Below are positions 28,601 through 39,839 of a stretch of DNA of 64,000 bases, piece after piece; position 1 is the first letter of the stretch, and the number at the start of each line of letters is the position of its first letter. The translations under genes were made by a program, and so were the position numbers. Source of the stretch: Torreya grandis (lineage: Eukaryota; Streptophyta; Pinopsida; Cupressales; Taxaceae); NCBI GenBank assembly GCA_037957365.1, contig JARHVA010002684.1, positions 806,001-870,000 on the forward strand, given 5' to 3'. A model generated the notes under the pieces. That model did not search any database. It was not told the origin of the DNA and worked only from the letters and a program-made list of their open reading frames with translations.

Positions 28601-29621
28601 ATATAAAGATTCAACTTTCATACACATTTCTCATAATACATCAAAACTTTGAAATTTAAACGATAATATCAAAGCTTAAAAATATTTAAACATGTTTAAG
28701 ATCTAAAGATTTGAATTTTATACATATTTATCATAATTAATTGCAACTTTAAAATTGTAATGATATGTAATACTAAGGCTCAAGCAATTTTGAATATATT
28801 TAAGATTCAAATATTTGACCTTTATGCACATTTCTCATGATACATTGCAACCTTAAAAATTGAAGGATATATAATATTGAAGCTTAGTTTCAAACATGTT
28901 TAAGATCTAAATATTTGAATTTTATGCATATTTATCATGATTCATCATAACTTTAAAATTTGAATGATATGTAATACCAAAGTTTAAGCAGTTTTAAATG
29001 TGTTTAAAATCTAAAAATTTAAAATTTATGTATATTTGTCAGATATATCACAACTTTGAAATTTGAATGATAGGTAATACTAAATATTATGTAATTTTTA
29101 ATATATTTAAAATCCAAAAATTTGATCTTTATACTTATTTATCATGATATATCATAACTTTGAAATGTGAATGATATGTAATACCGAAGCTTAAGAGGTT
29201 TGAAATATGTTCAAGATCCAAAGATTCAAGCTTTATTCATGTTTATTATAATACTCACAACTTTAAAATTTGAATGATATATAATATTGAAGCTTATGTG
29301 GTTTTAAACATGTTTAAGATCTAAATATTAAAATTTTTTGCATATTTTTTATAATACATTGCAATTTCAAAATTTGCATAATATGTAATATCAAAATTTA
29401 AGCGATATTAAATGTATTTAATATCCAATATTTTAAATTTTATGTGTATTTATTATAATGTATCACAACTTTGAAATTTAAATGAAGTAATATAAAATAT
29501 TAAGTAGTTTTAAATGTGTTTAAGATTTAAAAATTAAAACTTTATGTGGCTTTATAATGATGCATCTCAACTTTAAAATTTGAATGACATGTAATATCAA
29601 ATTTTAAGTAGTATTGAATGT
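25631..29621. repeat. Segmental duplication within satellite, copy 2 (~3.99 kb)
   Basis: Collinear with 12848-16912; the offset changes from 12783 at the left edge to 12709 at the right through indels. Its right end coincides with the start of the non-satellite TGTCACGCCCC sequence. The original therefore ran on as satellite while this copy is interrupted there. The last ~460 bp are present a third time at 30252-30712. Confidence 0.85.
26516..29618 (-). repeat. Satellite block, orientation B (right end of array)
   Basis: B-type monomers in the same order as 13715-16912. The main array stops at 29618, immediately before TGTCACGCCCC. Confidence 0.85.
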
Positions 29622-30126
29622 CACGCCCCACAACCCCCTACCCACCACTTTTTTTCTTTTTTTTGTTTTTTTCACACACACACACATATATATACTTTTT
29701 TTAAAAATTCTTATTATATATATATATATATATATTTTTATTATTTATTCAATGTATAAATATAATATTATATATACATACCCTTCTTTTCACACATATT
29801 TTTATATAAACCCCATATTTATTTATTTTATTTTTTAAAATTTATGGAATAATATGTAAATTCTTTATATATAATTTTTTTAAGTTAATTGTAATACATA
29901 TTTTATATATTTAAAACTTTAATTTAACTATTTGGATCTTAAGTATTAATACAATAATATTATTCATTTATTCATTTGTTACGTACTCATTAATTAATAT
30001 AAGATTATTTTAGATAATCCATTTGTAATGAATGTACTAATTCCTTTGCCATGTGAATGTAATATCTTAATGATTTTCATTTATAGATTGCAACTCTCAA
30101 ATAAACAAAAGGGTAAAACAAAGAGA
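29619..30126 (+). mobile_element. LTR-like sequence, copy 1 (start TGTCACGCCCC)
   Basis: Non-satellite sequence begins with TGTCACGCCCC directly at a monomer interior. Many plant LTRs, especially Ty3/gypsy ones, start with TGTCAC followed by a C-rich stretch, so this is read as the 5' end of an LTR inserted into satellite. It continues with a pyrimidine-rich run, CA and TA microsatellites and AT-rich sequence. No coding sequence, PBS or matching LTR end was found, so the assignment is tentative. Confidence 0.4.
29714..29735. repeat. (TA)n microsatellite
   Basis: A pure TA run inside the first LTR-like copy. It is much shorter in the second copy near 30819. Confidence 0.9.
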
Positions 30127-30709
30127 TTTTGAAACATATCTTTCAAATTTTAAAGTTGTGATGCATCATGAGAAATGAACATAAAGTTAAAATATTAAAA
30201 TTGAATTTGAATTTTATGCATATTTCTCATGATTCATCATAACTTTGAATTTGAAATGTGAATGATATGTAATACCGAAGCTTAAGAGGTTTGAAACATG
30301 TTCAAGATCCAAAGATTCAAGCTTTATTCATGTTTATTATAATACTCACAACTTTAAAATTTGAATGATATATAATATTGAAGCTTATGTGGTTTTAAAC
30401 ATGTTTAAGATCTAAATATTAGAATTTTTTGCATATTTTTTATAATACATTTCAATTTCAAAATTTGCATAATATGTAATATCAAAATTTAAGCGATATT
30501 AAATGTATTTAAGATCAAATATTTTAAACTTTGTGTATTTATTATAATGTATCACAACTTTGAAATTTAAATGAAGTAATATCAAATATTAAGTAGTTTT
30601 AAATGTGTTTAAGATTTAAAAATTAAAACTTTATGTGGCTTTATAATGATGCATCTCAACTTTAAAATTTGAATGACATGTAATATCAAATTTTAAGTAG
30701 TATTGAATG

Positions 30710-30760
30710 TCACGCCCCCCCAACCCCCTGCCCACCACTTTCTTTCTTTTTTTTGTTTTT

Positions 30761-30799
<39 letters not shown>

Positions 30800-31221
30800 T
30801 TTTTTTAAAATTCTTATTATATATATATTTTTATTATTTATTCAATGTATAAATATAATATTATAAATATACATACCCTTCTTTTCACACATATTTTTAT
30901 ATAAACCCCATATTTATTTATTTTATTTTTTAAAATTTATGGAATAATATGTAAATTCTTTATATATAATTTTTTTAAGTTAATTGTAATACATATTTTA
31001 TATATTTAAAACTTTAATTTAACTATTTTGATCTTAAGTATTAATACAATAATATTATTCATTTATTCATTTGTTACGTACTCATTAATTAATATAAGAT
31101 TATTTTAGATAATCCATTTGTAATGAATGTACTAATTCCTTTGCCATATGAATGTAATATCTTAATGATTTTCATTTATAGATTGCAACTCTCAAATAAA
31201 CAAAAGGGTAAAACAAAGAGA
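30710..31221 (+). mobile_element. LTR-like sequence, copy 2
   Basis: Same sequence as 29619-30126, starting TGTCACGCCCC after the same satellite monomers. Beyond 31221 it continues without a break into sequence absent from copy 1, so copy 2 keeps the original right-hand context and copy 1 is the truncated duplicate. Confidence 0.4.
30763..30793. repeat. (CA)n microsatellite
   Basis: About 15 CA units. The equivalent place in copy 1 (about 29673) has only six or seven. Confidence 0.9.
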
Positions 31222-32215
31222 GAAGAGTACATCTCAAATATCATAAAGAGTAATTTATCATTTGTAATTATACTCTTCTTTTGGGTTCAAGGAAAGAAAA
31301 ACAAGTAATATCCATATATATTTTCAATTTATTCATCCATTTTATCAAGAGTATGCATAACATTCAAATGCTATAAAGATATTTTTAACATCACATCTCA
31401 TTTATCATATTTACTTATACATCATATTAAGATTGTTTTGCCATATAACTAAACATATGAACAATCTTAAGATAGAAAAGATTGCAAGGAACATGCATCT
31501 TCTCATATTCATATTTTGTAACAAATAACTTTTTCATATATTGGTAACAATGACTAAAATGAAATAAATCTATTAATATTCTTTCAAGTTTTCATTCTAG
31601 TAATAAGGATTATAACATCCCTAAAAAATATAGAAGAGATAAATCTTAAGTTCACAAAACTAAAATCTTTGTCTCAATACATCCCATTACAAAAGTACAA
31701 GCTTTTATCAGAATTTCATTCTTAAAAAAAAAAAAAAAAAAAAAAATGTATCACAATGGAATATAAGCTCCTCAACAACATAAAGACTTTGGTATGCCAA
31801 AGACGTGTAAGTAATCACCATGCTACAACAAGCTCCAAGCTCCAATAATACACCAAGAAAACATTAAAAATAGGTCAAAATAAGGTATTTAACCACCCAT
31901 CTTTTAGGCATCATTACATGAAAACCTCATCAAATGAGATTCATATATAGCCTCCCTCCAAGCCCAAGGGAAAGAGGCATACCTCAAACTCATATGCACA
32001 AGGATAAGATTGAAAAAGGTAATGACTTGGTATCAAAAAAATGAAAATAAAATAATAAGATGATCACAAAGGAAAACAAAAAGAACACGGAAGTCAAGAT
32101 GGACTTCACTAAAAGGGAAGATAAGAGGGTTCTTGTTTTCTTATCATATAAATTTGTCAACAATGTATGGATTCCAAAGCCAACTAAAATAAAGCTTTCC
32201 AAGCAATATTTTACC
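31222..32215. other. Unassigned AT-rich sequence with A23 run
   Basis: This is not satellite and holds no convincing coding sequence. A run of 23 A's lies at 31724-31746. The stretch after it (31750-32215) leads into the 644-bp array. Its right-hand ~30 bp (AAAGCTTTCCAAGCAATA) already match the array unit, so the array boundary lies near 32185. No target duplication was seen around the A run. Confidence 0.5.
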
Positions 32216-32487
32216 TCCTTAGAACTCCCATAAACATCATTCCTCCTTAGACCTTCCATAATCATCATTCCTCCTTAGACCTCCCATAAACATAATAAAG
32301 GAGAGTGGGTTTTCAACCTTGTAAAAAGGTTCCACTACTCATAAGCATCTTCATGCCACTAAAAAAAAAGTGGGCTTGTCCAACAAGCCTTAAACGAGAG
32401 CACCATTCTCATTCCCTAAATACATGCACTTTATACCAATCCTCACATGGGTGGCATAGAGGTACTCCCAAAACCCATAACCAACAC

Positions 32488-32913
32488 TCAATCAATATAG
32501 AAGGAAAACAATAAGAAAGATATAATATGACAACAAAATTCAAATGAAAAACAAAACCTCCAATCTAGTTTAAAAAATATTTCTTCATCTTCTTTTAGAA
32601 GAGATTCATTCAAGAAAGACAAGAGAAGTGAAGGCATTCGAGCATAAGAAAAAAAAATTAATAGAATGAAGCCTACCTCAAACAAAGCTCCACTTGATAC
32701 TTCCAAAAACCTTTCCTTCCAAGCACCCAAGCTTTCACCATAAAAAAATGCATAAAACCCAAAAGGCCCTAAACGAAGACAACTAAAAATAATGACTATT
32801 AGGAGGGTGACACATGGCCATCCCCCTCCTAAAATAAAACTTTCCAAGAAATAGTTTACCTCCTTAGAACTCCCATAAACATCATTCCTCCTTAGACCTT
32901 CCGTAATCATCAT
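32488..32913 (-). pseudogene. Repeat-encoded reading frame, unit 1
   Basis: The minus strand of the 644-bp unit carries a 141-codon open frame. Its core (roughly residues 28-90) reads GGGWPCVTLLIVIIFSCL followed by a GESLGAWKERFLEVSSG segment. It has two hydrophobic stretches that could span a membrane, one on each side of the charged AWKERFLEVSSG motif. The same core recurs with few changes in the third unit (33955-34164) and in the lone copy at 39.8-40.1 kb, but unit 2 is disrupted. An alternative reading is non-coding or spliced: TTTTTAG before the core and GAG|GTAGGC after it look like acceptor and donor sites of an exon of about 106 nt. No known family was recognised and no promoter is visible. 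It may be an exon of a captured gene or a chance open frame in a repeat. Confidence 0.35.
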
Positions 32914-32966
32914 TCCTCCTTAGACCTTCCATAATCATCATTCCTCCTTAGACCTCCCATAAACAT
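32860..32966. repeat. ~28-bp minisatellite inside the 644-bp unit
   Basis: Units of the form TCCTCCTTAGACCTTCCATA plus ATCATCAT are repeated four times here. They occur three times at the equivalent sites near 32216-32293, 33530-33610 and 34175-34255. Units alternate between CTTCCATAATCATCATT and CTCCCATAAACATCATT versions. Confidence 0.85.
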
Positions 32967-33954
32967 CTTAAAGGAGAGTGGGTTTTCAACCTTGTAAAAT
33001 GGTTCCACTACTCATAAGCATTTTCATGCCACTAAAACACTAGTGGGCTTGTCCAACAAGCCTTAAACAAGAGCACCATTCTCATTCTTTAAATACATGC
33101 GCTTTATACCAATCCTCACATGGGTGGCATAGAGGTGCTCCCAAAACCCATAACCAACACTCAATCAATAAAGAAGGAAAGCAACAAGAAAGATATAACA
33201 TGACAATAAAATTCAAATGAAAAACAAAACCTCCAATCTAGTTAAAAAATATATTTCTTCATCTTCTTTTAGAAGAGATTCATTCAATAAAGACAAGAGA
33301 AGTGAAGGCATTCAAGCATAATTAAAAAAAATTAAAATAATGAAGCCTACCTCGATCAAAGCTCCACTTTATACTTCCAAAAACCTTTCCTTCCAAGCAC
33401 CCAAGCTTTCACCATACAAAAATGCATAAAATTAAAAAGACCCCAAAAGACAACTAAAAATAATGACTATTAGGAGGGTGACACATGACCATCCCCCTCC
33501 TAAAATAAAGCTTTCCAAGCAATAGTTTACCTCCTTAGAACTCCCATAAACATCATTCCTCCTTAGACCTTCCATAATCATCATTCCTCCTTAAACCTCC
33601 CATAAACATCATAAAGGAGAGTGGGTTTTCAACCTTGTAAAAAGGTTCCACTACTCATAAGCATTTTCATGCCACTAAAACACTAGTGGGCTTGTCCAAC
33701 AAGCCTTAAACAAGAGCACCATTCTCATTCCTTAAATACATGTGCTTTATACCAATCCTCACATGGGTGGCATAGAGGTTCTCCCAAAACCCATAACTAA
33801 CACTCAATCAATAAAGAAGGAAAACAACAAGAAAGATATAACATGACAATAAAATTCAAATGAAAAACAAAACCTCTAATCTAGTTAAAAAATATATTTC
33901 TTCATCTTCTTTTAGAAGAGATTCATTCAATAAAGACAAGAGAAGTGAAGGCAT

Positions 33955-34164
33955 TCAAGCATAATAAAAAAAAATTAAAATAACGAAGCCTACCTCGATC
34001 AAAGCTCCACTTGATACTTCCAAAAACCTTTCCTTCCAAGCACCCAAGATTTCACCATACAAAAATGCATAAAATTGAAAAGACCCCAAAAGAAGACAAC
34101 TAAAAATAATGACTATTAGGAGCGTGACACATGACCATCCCCCTCCTAAAATAAATCTTGCCAA
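33955..34164 (-). pseudogene. Repeat-encoded reading frame, unit 3
   Basis: A 69-codon open frame that matches the core of the frame at 32488-32913: GGGWSCVTLLIVIIFSCL, then GEILGAWKERFLEVSSG, then ALIEVGF. It is shorter because a stop arises soon after the second hydrophobic stretch. The possible donor (GATCGAG|GTAGGC) and acceptor (TTTTTAG) sites are kept. Function is unknown. Confidence 0.35.
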
Positions 34165-34599
34165 GCAATAGTTTACCTCCTTAGAACTCCCATAAACATC
34201 ATTCCTCCTTAGACCTTACATAATCATCATTCCTCCTTAGACATCCCATAAACATCAAAAAGGAGAGTGGGTTTTCAACCTTGTAAAAAGGTTCCACTAC
34301 TCATAAGAATCTTCATGCCACTAAAACAAAAGTGGGCTTATCCAACAAGCCTTAAACGAGAGCACCATTCTCATTCCCTAAATACATGCACATTATACCA
34401 ATCCTCACATGGGTGGCATAGAGGTGATCCCAAAACCCATAACCAACACTCAATCAATAAATAAGGAAAATAATAAGAAAGATATAACATGACAACAAAA
34501 TTCAAATGAAAAACAAAACCTCCAATCTAGTTTAAAAAAACATTTATTCATCTTCTTTTGTAAGATATTCATTCAAGAAAGACAAGAGAAGTGAATTAT

Positions 34600-35137
34600 G
34601 TGAATTATGTGCAATCATTTCTCAATAAAATTTTAGTATTTTACCTTCTTAATAATCATTTCATTATGTGCAAATGAATGATTGATTATTTTTTTTGTGT
34701 TTTATATCATATGTTTTGAAGTCTCATCATTATGTCATATGTTTGGTGGCACATGTATCTAATACCCAAACATTTATTAATTCATTTTGAGTTTCAAATT
34801 AGAATAAGCTATATTCCCTAATGTTGTAAATGTTGATTCATGAGAAATATTCATGTATTCATCATAGTCATGTTCTACATAGTGAGTAGAGTAATATTTA
34901 TGCATTTTATGTGGTCTGTGAATAAAATTAAAGATCACTACCATATAGCATGGGCCATTTAAAAGTCTTAAAGCCACATAACTATTTTTAGTCCTATAAT
35001 TGGAGGTGAAATAATTAATTTCTAGCATAATTGGAGCTATTTTTATTGTGCCTAATATTAAGTTACTCTTATTACTTAATTGGAGGTGACTTAAGTAATA
35101 TGCAACCTAATTGGAATTACCTTTCTTGTACTTAATA
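34600..35137. other. Unassigned spacer with a repeated TAATTGGAG motif
   Basis: Not satellite and without a credible gene. Between about 34999 and 35122 the motif AATTGGAGGTGA or a close variant (AATTGGAGCTAT, AATTGGAGGTGACTT, AATTGGAATTACC) occurs four times with TTACTTAAT/ACTTAATATTA between, suggesting a short degenerate tandem repeat. Satellite resumes at about 35138. Confidence 0.5.
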
Positions 35138-38100
35138 TTACGACTCAAACTTTATGATCCAAAGATTCAAACTTTATGCAAATTTCTCATGATGCATCAC
35201 CACTTTAAAAGTTGAATGATATTTAATATTATATATTAAGTAGTTTTGAATGTGTTAAAACTCTAAATATTTGAACTTTATGTATGTTTTTCATGATGTA
35301 TTGTAAATTTAAAATTTGAATGATATGCAATACCCAAGCTTAATCAATTTTAAATGTATTTAAGATCTAAAGATTTGAAATTTATTCATGTTTATCATAA
35401 TGCATCATAACTTTAAAAAAAATTTAATGTAATATTGAAGCTCAAATAGTTTTGAATGTGTTTAAGATCTAAAAATTTGAACTTTATATGTATCTATCAT
35501 AATATATCACAACTATCAAATTTGAATGATGTAATATCGAAACTTAAGTGGTTTTAAACATGTTTATGATCTAAATATTCAAAATTTATGCATGTTTCTC
35601 ATAATGCATTATACATTTAAAATTTGAATTATATGTAATGTCAAAGCTTAAGAAATTTTAAACGTGTTTAAGATCTAAAAATTCAAATTTTATGTGTGTT
35701 TCTCATAATGCATCGCAACTTTGAAATTTTAATGATATGTAATATCAAAGCTTAAGTGGTTCTAAATGTGATTAAGATCTAAAGATTTGAACTTTATGTG
35801 TGTTTTTTATGATGCATCACATCTTTGAAATTTGAATGATTTATAATTCCAAAGCTCAAGTGGTTTTGAACGTGTTTAAGATATAGAGATTTTGAATTTA
35901 TGCATGTTTCTCATAATGCATTACAACTTTGAACTTTGAATGATCTGTAATACTAAATCTTAAATGGTTTTAAACTTATTTAAGATTCAATGATTTAAAA
36001 TTTAAGAATATTTCTCATGATTCATCACAATTTTAAAATTTGAATGATATGTAATATTGAAGCTTAAGTGACTTTTAAATTGTTTAAGATTTAAAGATTC
36101 AAACTTTATGTGCATTTATCATGATGTATCACAACTTTAAAGTTTGAATGATATGTAACATCGAAGCTTAAAAGGTGTTAAACATATTTAATATACAAAA
36201 ATTATATATATATATATTTCATGATGTATCATAACTTTAAATTTTCAACGATATATAATATCGAAACTTAAAAATTGTTGAATGTGTTTAAGATCTAAAA
36301 ATTCAAACTTTTTGCATATTTTTTATAATCAATCAGAACTTTAAAATTAAAAAGATATATAATACTAAAGCTTAATCAGTTTTGAATATGTTTATGATCT
36401 AAATATTTGATCTTTATGCATGTTTCTCATGATGCATCACAACTTTGAAATTTTAAGGATATGTAATACTAAAGCTTAAACATGTTTAAAATATAAAGAT
36501 TTAAATTTTATGCACATTTCTCTTGATGCATTGCAACTTTAAAATTTGAATGAGATGTAATACCAAAGCTTAAGTGGTTTTGAATATGTTTAAGATCCAA
36601 AAATTCAAATTTTATTCGTATTTTTTAGATGCATCACAACTTTAAAATTTGAATGATATATAATACTGAAGTTTAAGTAGTTTTAAACATGTTTAAGATC
36701 CAAAGATTCAATCTTTATGCTTGTTTCTCATAAATCATCACAACTTTGAAATGTGAATGATATGTAATACCGAAGCTTAAGAAGTTTTGAATATGTTTAA
36801 AATTTAAAAAATGAATTTTATTTACATTTCTCATAATTTTCACAACTTTAAAATTTGAATGATATGTAATTGTGGTTTTGAATGTGTTTAAGATCCAAAG
36901 ATTAAAATTTTATATGCATTTCTCATAATTCATTACACCTTTAACATTTGAATGATATGTAATATTGAAACTTAAGCAATTTTAAATATTTTTAAGATCA
37001 AAATATTTGAAATTTATGCATGTTTATTATAATATATCATAAATTTAAAAATTTGAAAATCTGTAATATCAAAGTTTAAGCAGTTTTGAAAGAGTTTAAT
37101 ATATAAAGATTAGAACTTTATGTTGGTTTCTAATTATGCATCTCAACTTTGAAATTTGAATGACATTTAATATTAAACTTTAAGAAGTGTTGAATGTATT
37201 TAAGAATAAAATATTTGAACTTTATGCACATTTTTAAAAATAAATAACAAATTTAAAATTTAAATGATATGTAATTTTAAAACTTAAAATGATTTTAAAC
37301 ATATTTAAGATCTAAACATTCAAATTTTATGCATATTTTTCATGATGTATCACAACTTTAAAATTTGAATGATACATAATACCAAAGATTAAGTAGTTTT
37401 GAATATGTTTAAGATCAAAATATTTGAATTTTATGCACATTTATCATGCATCACAACTTTAATATTTTAATGATATCTAATATTGAAGCTTAAGTGTTTT
37501 TGCATGTGTTTACGATCCAAAGATTCTAACTTTATGCATGTTTCTCATAATGCATCACAACTTTGAAGTTTGAAAATATGTAATACTGAAATTTAAGTGG
37601 TTTTCAACGTGTTTAAAATATAAAAATTCAAAATTTATGAGCACTTCTCATGATGCATCATAACTTTGAAATTTGAATAATATGTAATACTGAAGCTTAA
37701 GATATTTCTAACATGTTTAAGATCCAAATATTCAAAATTTATTTGAATTTCTCATAATGCTCACAAATTTAAAATTTGAATGATATTTAATAATAAAATA
37801 AGTGATTTTTAATGTGTTTAACATCTAAAGATTTGAACTTTATACACATTTTTTATGATACATCAAATTTTAAAATTTGAATGATATATAATACCAAAAT
37901 ATAAGTAGATTTGAACGCGTTTAAGATTTAAATATTAAAACTTTAAGATCTACATTACAACTTTGGTATTATATATCATTTAAATTTTAGAGTTACAATG
38001 CATCATTTGAAACACATAAAGTTTGAATTTTTAGATCTCAAACACATTCAAAACCGCTTAAGCTTCTGTATTATATATCATTCAAATTTCAAAGTTGTAA

Positions 38101-39085
38101 TACATCTTGATAAACATGCATAAAATTTAAATATTTAGATTTTAAATACATTCAAAACAACTTTAGCTTTGTGATTACATATCATTAAAATTTCAAAGTT
38201 ATGACGCGTAATAAGAAACACACATAAATTTTAAATCTTTGGATCTTGAATAGTTCAAAATAGCTTAAGATTTATTATTACTCATGATACAAATATTTAA
38301 AATTTATGTACATTTCTCATGATGCATCACCATTTTTAAGATCCAACAGTTCAAAGTTTATACGTATTTTTCATGATGCATCACAATTTTGAATTTTATA
38401 TGATATGTTAAATACCAAAGTTTCAGTGATTCTAAATGTGTTTAAGATCTAAATATTCAAATTTTGTACACATTTCTCATGATAAATCACAACTTAAAAT
38501 TTTAATGATGTGTAATAATAAAGTTTAAGTGGTTTTGAATGTGTTTAAGATCTGAAGATTCAAACTTTATGCATGTTTCTCATAATGCATCGTAACTTTA
38601 AAACTTGAATGAAGCTTAATCAATTTTGAACAAGTTTTAGATCTAAAGACTTGAATTTAATTCACGTTTCTCATAATGCATCATAGTTTTGAAATTTAAA
38701 TGATATGTAAATATTAAAGCTTAAATGGTTTTGAACGTGTTTAAAATCTAATGATTCAAAATTTATGCACATTTTCATGATACATCATATCTTTGAAATT
38801 TGACTGATATGTAATAACAAAGCTTAAGTAGTTTTGATAATGTTTAAAATCCAAATATTCAAACTTTATGTTTATTTATCATAATGTGTTGCATCTTTCA
38901 AATTTAAATTTTGTGTAATATCGAAGCTAAAGTGGTTCTGAATGTGTTTTAAATCCAAAGATTTAAACTTTATACACATTTTTTATGAAGCATCACAACT
39001 TTCCAATTTGAATGATATGTAATATTGAATCTTAAGTAGTTTTGAATGTGTTTAAGATCCAAAGATTTAAAATTTATGCACATAC
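35138..39085 (-). repeat. Outlying block of the 104-bp satellite
   Basis: Mostly B-type monomers (TTTCTCATGATGCATCACAA, GATATGTAATACCGAAGCTT). There is an A-type stretch at about 37970-38285, then B again to about 39085. Edges are sharp against unrelated sequence on both sides. It carries more truncated monomers than the main array and shows no obvious long duplication. Confidence 0.9.
37970..38285 (+). repeat. A-type island in a B-type satellite block
   Basis: About three monomers (GTTACAATGCATCATTTGAA, TAATACATCTTGATAAACAT, TTATGACGCGTAATAAGAAA) run opposite to the block around them. Confidence 0.8.
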
Positions 39086-39839
39086 TTCAAAACATTATTA
39101 TTACAAAAAAATTTAAACCAAGCAGACCATAAACCAAGTATAAAAAAGAAACCTCCAAAGCACAACATTACTACCACACATAAGCCTAAACTATGACCAT
39201 GCTCTAGTGGGGTTTATAGAAACCCTAAGATGGGCAATGAAAAAAGATAGAAGGCCAAAACCATTGAGAACATCCATTATATAGCATAATAAGATCTAAA
39301 TAACACACTTAAATAACAAGCATTAGAATTTTTGTAAACAAAATTTTTAGGATGAAGATTGCTCCTTTTAAATATTTAAAAGGGATTAAATATGCACCTT
39401 TAGAAGCCAAATACTCTAAGCTTTATAGAGGGAAGAAAGTCTTTACAGTATCTAGATGTTAATTTTTTGTAGTTTTTCTTAAAAAAATATTAGGAACATC
39501 AACATTCATACAAGAAGAGCACAAAAATTAAACAATCTTAATAAAAACACACATGATGATGAAATTGAATTAGAAAAGAGAACAAATCACTTACCTCATG
39601 TGGTAGACAAGAGGACATCCCTCTGAAAGAACCGCAAATTGCTTGCAATGTTATATGGAATCTAGACTGGCTCAGTTGATAATTTTGATACACAGTATAC
39701 CCTTGTAGATATCTTGCTTGAAAACTATAAATGCCAAGCACCCCCTAGATTATGTAGTTGATGACACAAAAAAATGCTAAATCCTATATTTTTCTCACTT
39801 TTACCTCAAAAGAATCTTTTACCTCACAAGTTTTTTTCA
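39086..39839 (-). other. Unassigned sequence with exon-like segment
   Basis: The plus strand shows no coding sequence. On the minus strand, sequence from about 39741 down to 39598 encodes an open stretch with VYQNYQLSQSRFH and ICGSFRGMSSCLPHE. It then meets a strong donor-like site CATGAG|GTAAGTGATT at about 39596. With the 644-bp-family fragment just upstream on the same strand, this looks like two exons of a captured or decayed transcription unit, but no protein family was recognised. Confidence 0.3.

Larger units (their letters stand above)
1..29618. repeat. Main satellite array, ~104-bp monomer
   Basis: This is an uninterrupted array of diverged tandem monomers. Spacing of the core motif measured at several places is 103-107 bp (e.g. 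2604, 2707, 2811, 2918 and 12273, 12376, 12481, 12585), so about 285 monomers fit. In the orientation called A, a monomer reads in order: TTACATATCATTCAAATTT, AAAGTTGTGATGCATCATGA, GAAA-N-GCATAAA, TTTGAATCTTTAGATCTTAA, ACACATTCAAAACCACTTAA, GCTTCGGTA. The most constant blocks are the palindrome TGATGCATCA, the AGATCT box and CTTAAGCTT. Monomers differ visibly from one another, so the array is old or homogenised only in patches. It has no coding potential. The family is not one I recognise; a centromeric, pericentromeric or knob location is possible but not shown. Confidence 0.95.
29161..31221 (+). repeat. ~1.09-kb tandem duplication of the satellite/LTR-like junction
   Basis: Copy 1 (29161-30126) and copy 2 (30252-31221) each hold ~460 bp of B-type satellite followed by ~510 bp of non-satellite sequence. 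They end in the same AAAGGGTAAAACAAAGAGA. They differ in microsatellite length: the CA run is much longer in copy 2, the TA run longer in copy 1. The 125 bp between them (30127-30251) is a satellite patchwork. Its first part matches 25391 onward (ACATATCTTTCAAATTTTAA, then ATGAACATAAAGTTAAAATA) and its second part is B-type. Confidence 0.9.
32186..34599. repeat. 644-bp tandem array (three full units plus partial ends)
   Basis: The landmark GGAGAGTGGGTTTTCAACC occurs at 32300, 32973, 33616 and 34262, at spacings of 673, 643 and 646 bp. The longer first interval is explained by one extra ~28-bp minisatellite unit. Units contain, in plus-strand order, the minisatellite, CACATGGGTGGCATAGAGGT, an oligo-A/CAAAACCTCC stretch, TCTTCATCTTCTTTTAGAAG, CTTTCCTTCCAAGCACCCAA, and TTAGGAGGGTGACACATG. 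The last unit breaks off at about 34599 after GACAAGAGAAGTGAA. Base composition is clearly less AT-rich than the flanking satellite. The family was not recognised. Confidence 0.9.

Noticed and set aside
1..29618. Regular ~104-bp periodicity as a possible CRISPR array
   Set aside because: There are no unique spacers between short identical repeats. The whole 104-bp unit repeats with divergence, and the context is plant satellite and retroelements.
1..29618. TGATGCATCA as a CENP-B box or known centromere motif
   Set aside because: It does not match the CENP-B box and is palindromic. No centromere evidence exists in sequence alone.
29614..29838. 74-codon plus-strand open frame over the satellite/LTR-like boundary
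   Set aside because: It translates CA/TA microsatellite and AT-rich DNA into low-complexity Phe/Ile/Tyr. The duplicated copy does not keep the frame.
31724..31746. A23 run as the tail of a processed pseudogene or SINE
   Set aside because: No target duplication or recognisable gene body was found next to it.
31990..32268. 92-codon minus-strand open frame left of the 644-bp array
   Set aside because: Hydrophobic and low-complexity, not repeated in the other units, and overlapping the minisatellite; no support.
32305..34464. Plus-strand open frames in the 644-bp units (GFQPCKKVPLL type)
   Set aside because: They lie opposite the minus-strand frame and are open in only some units. They could simply reflect recent duplication, so they are not listed as genes.
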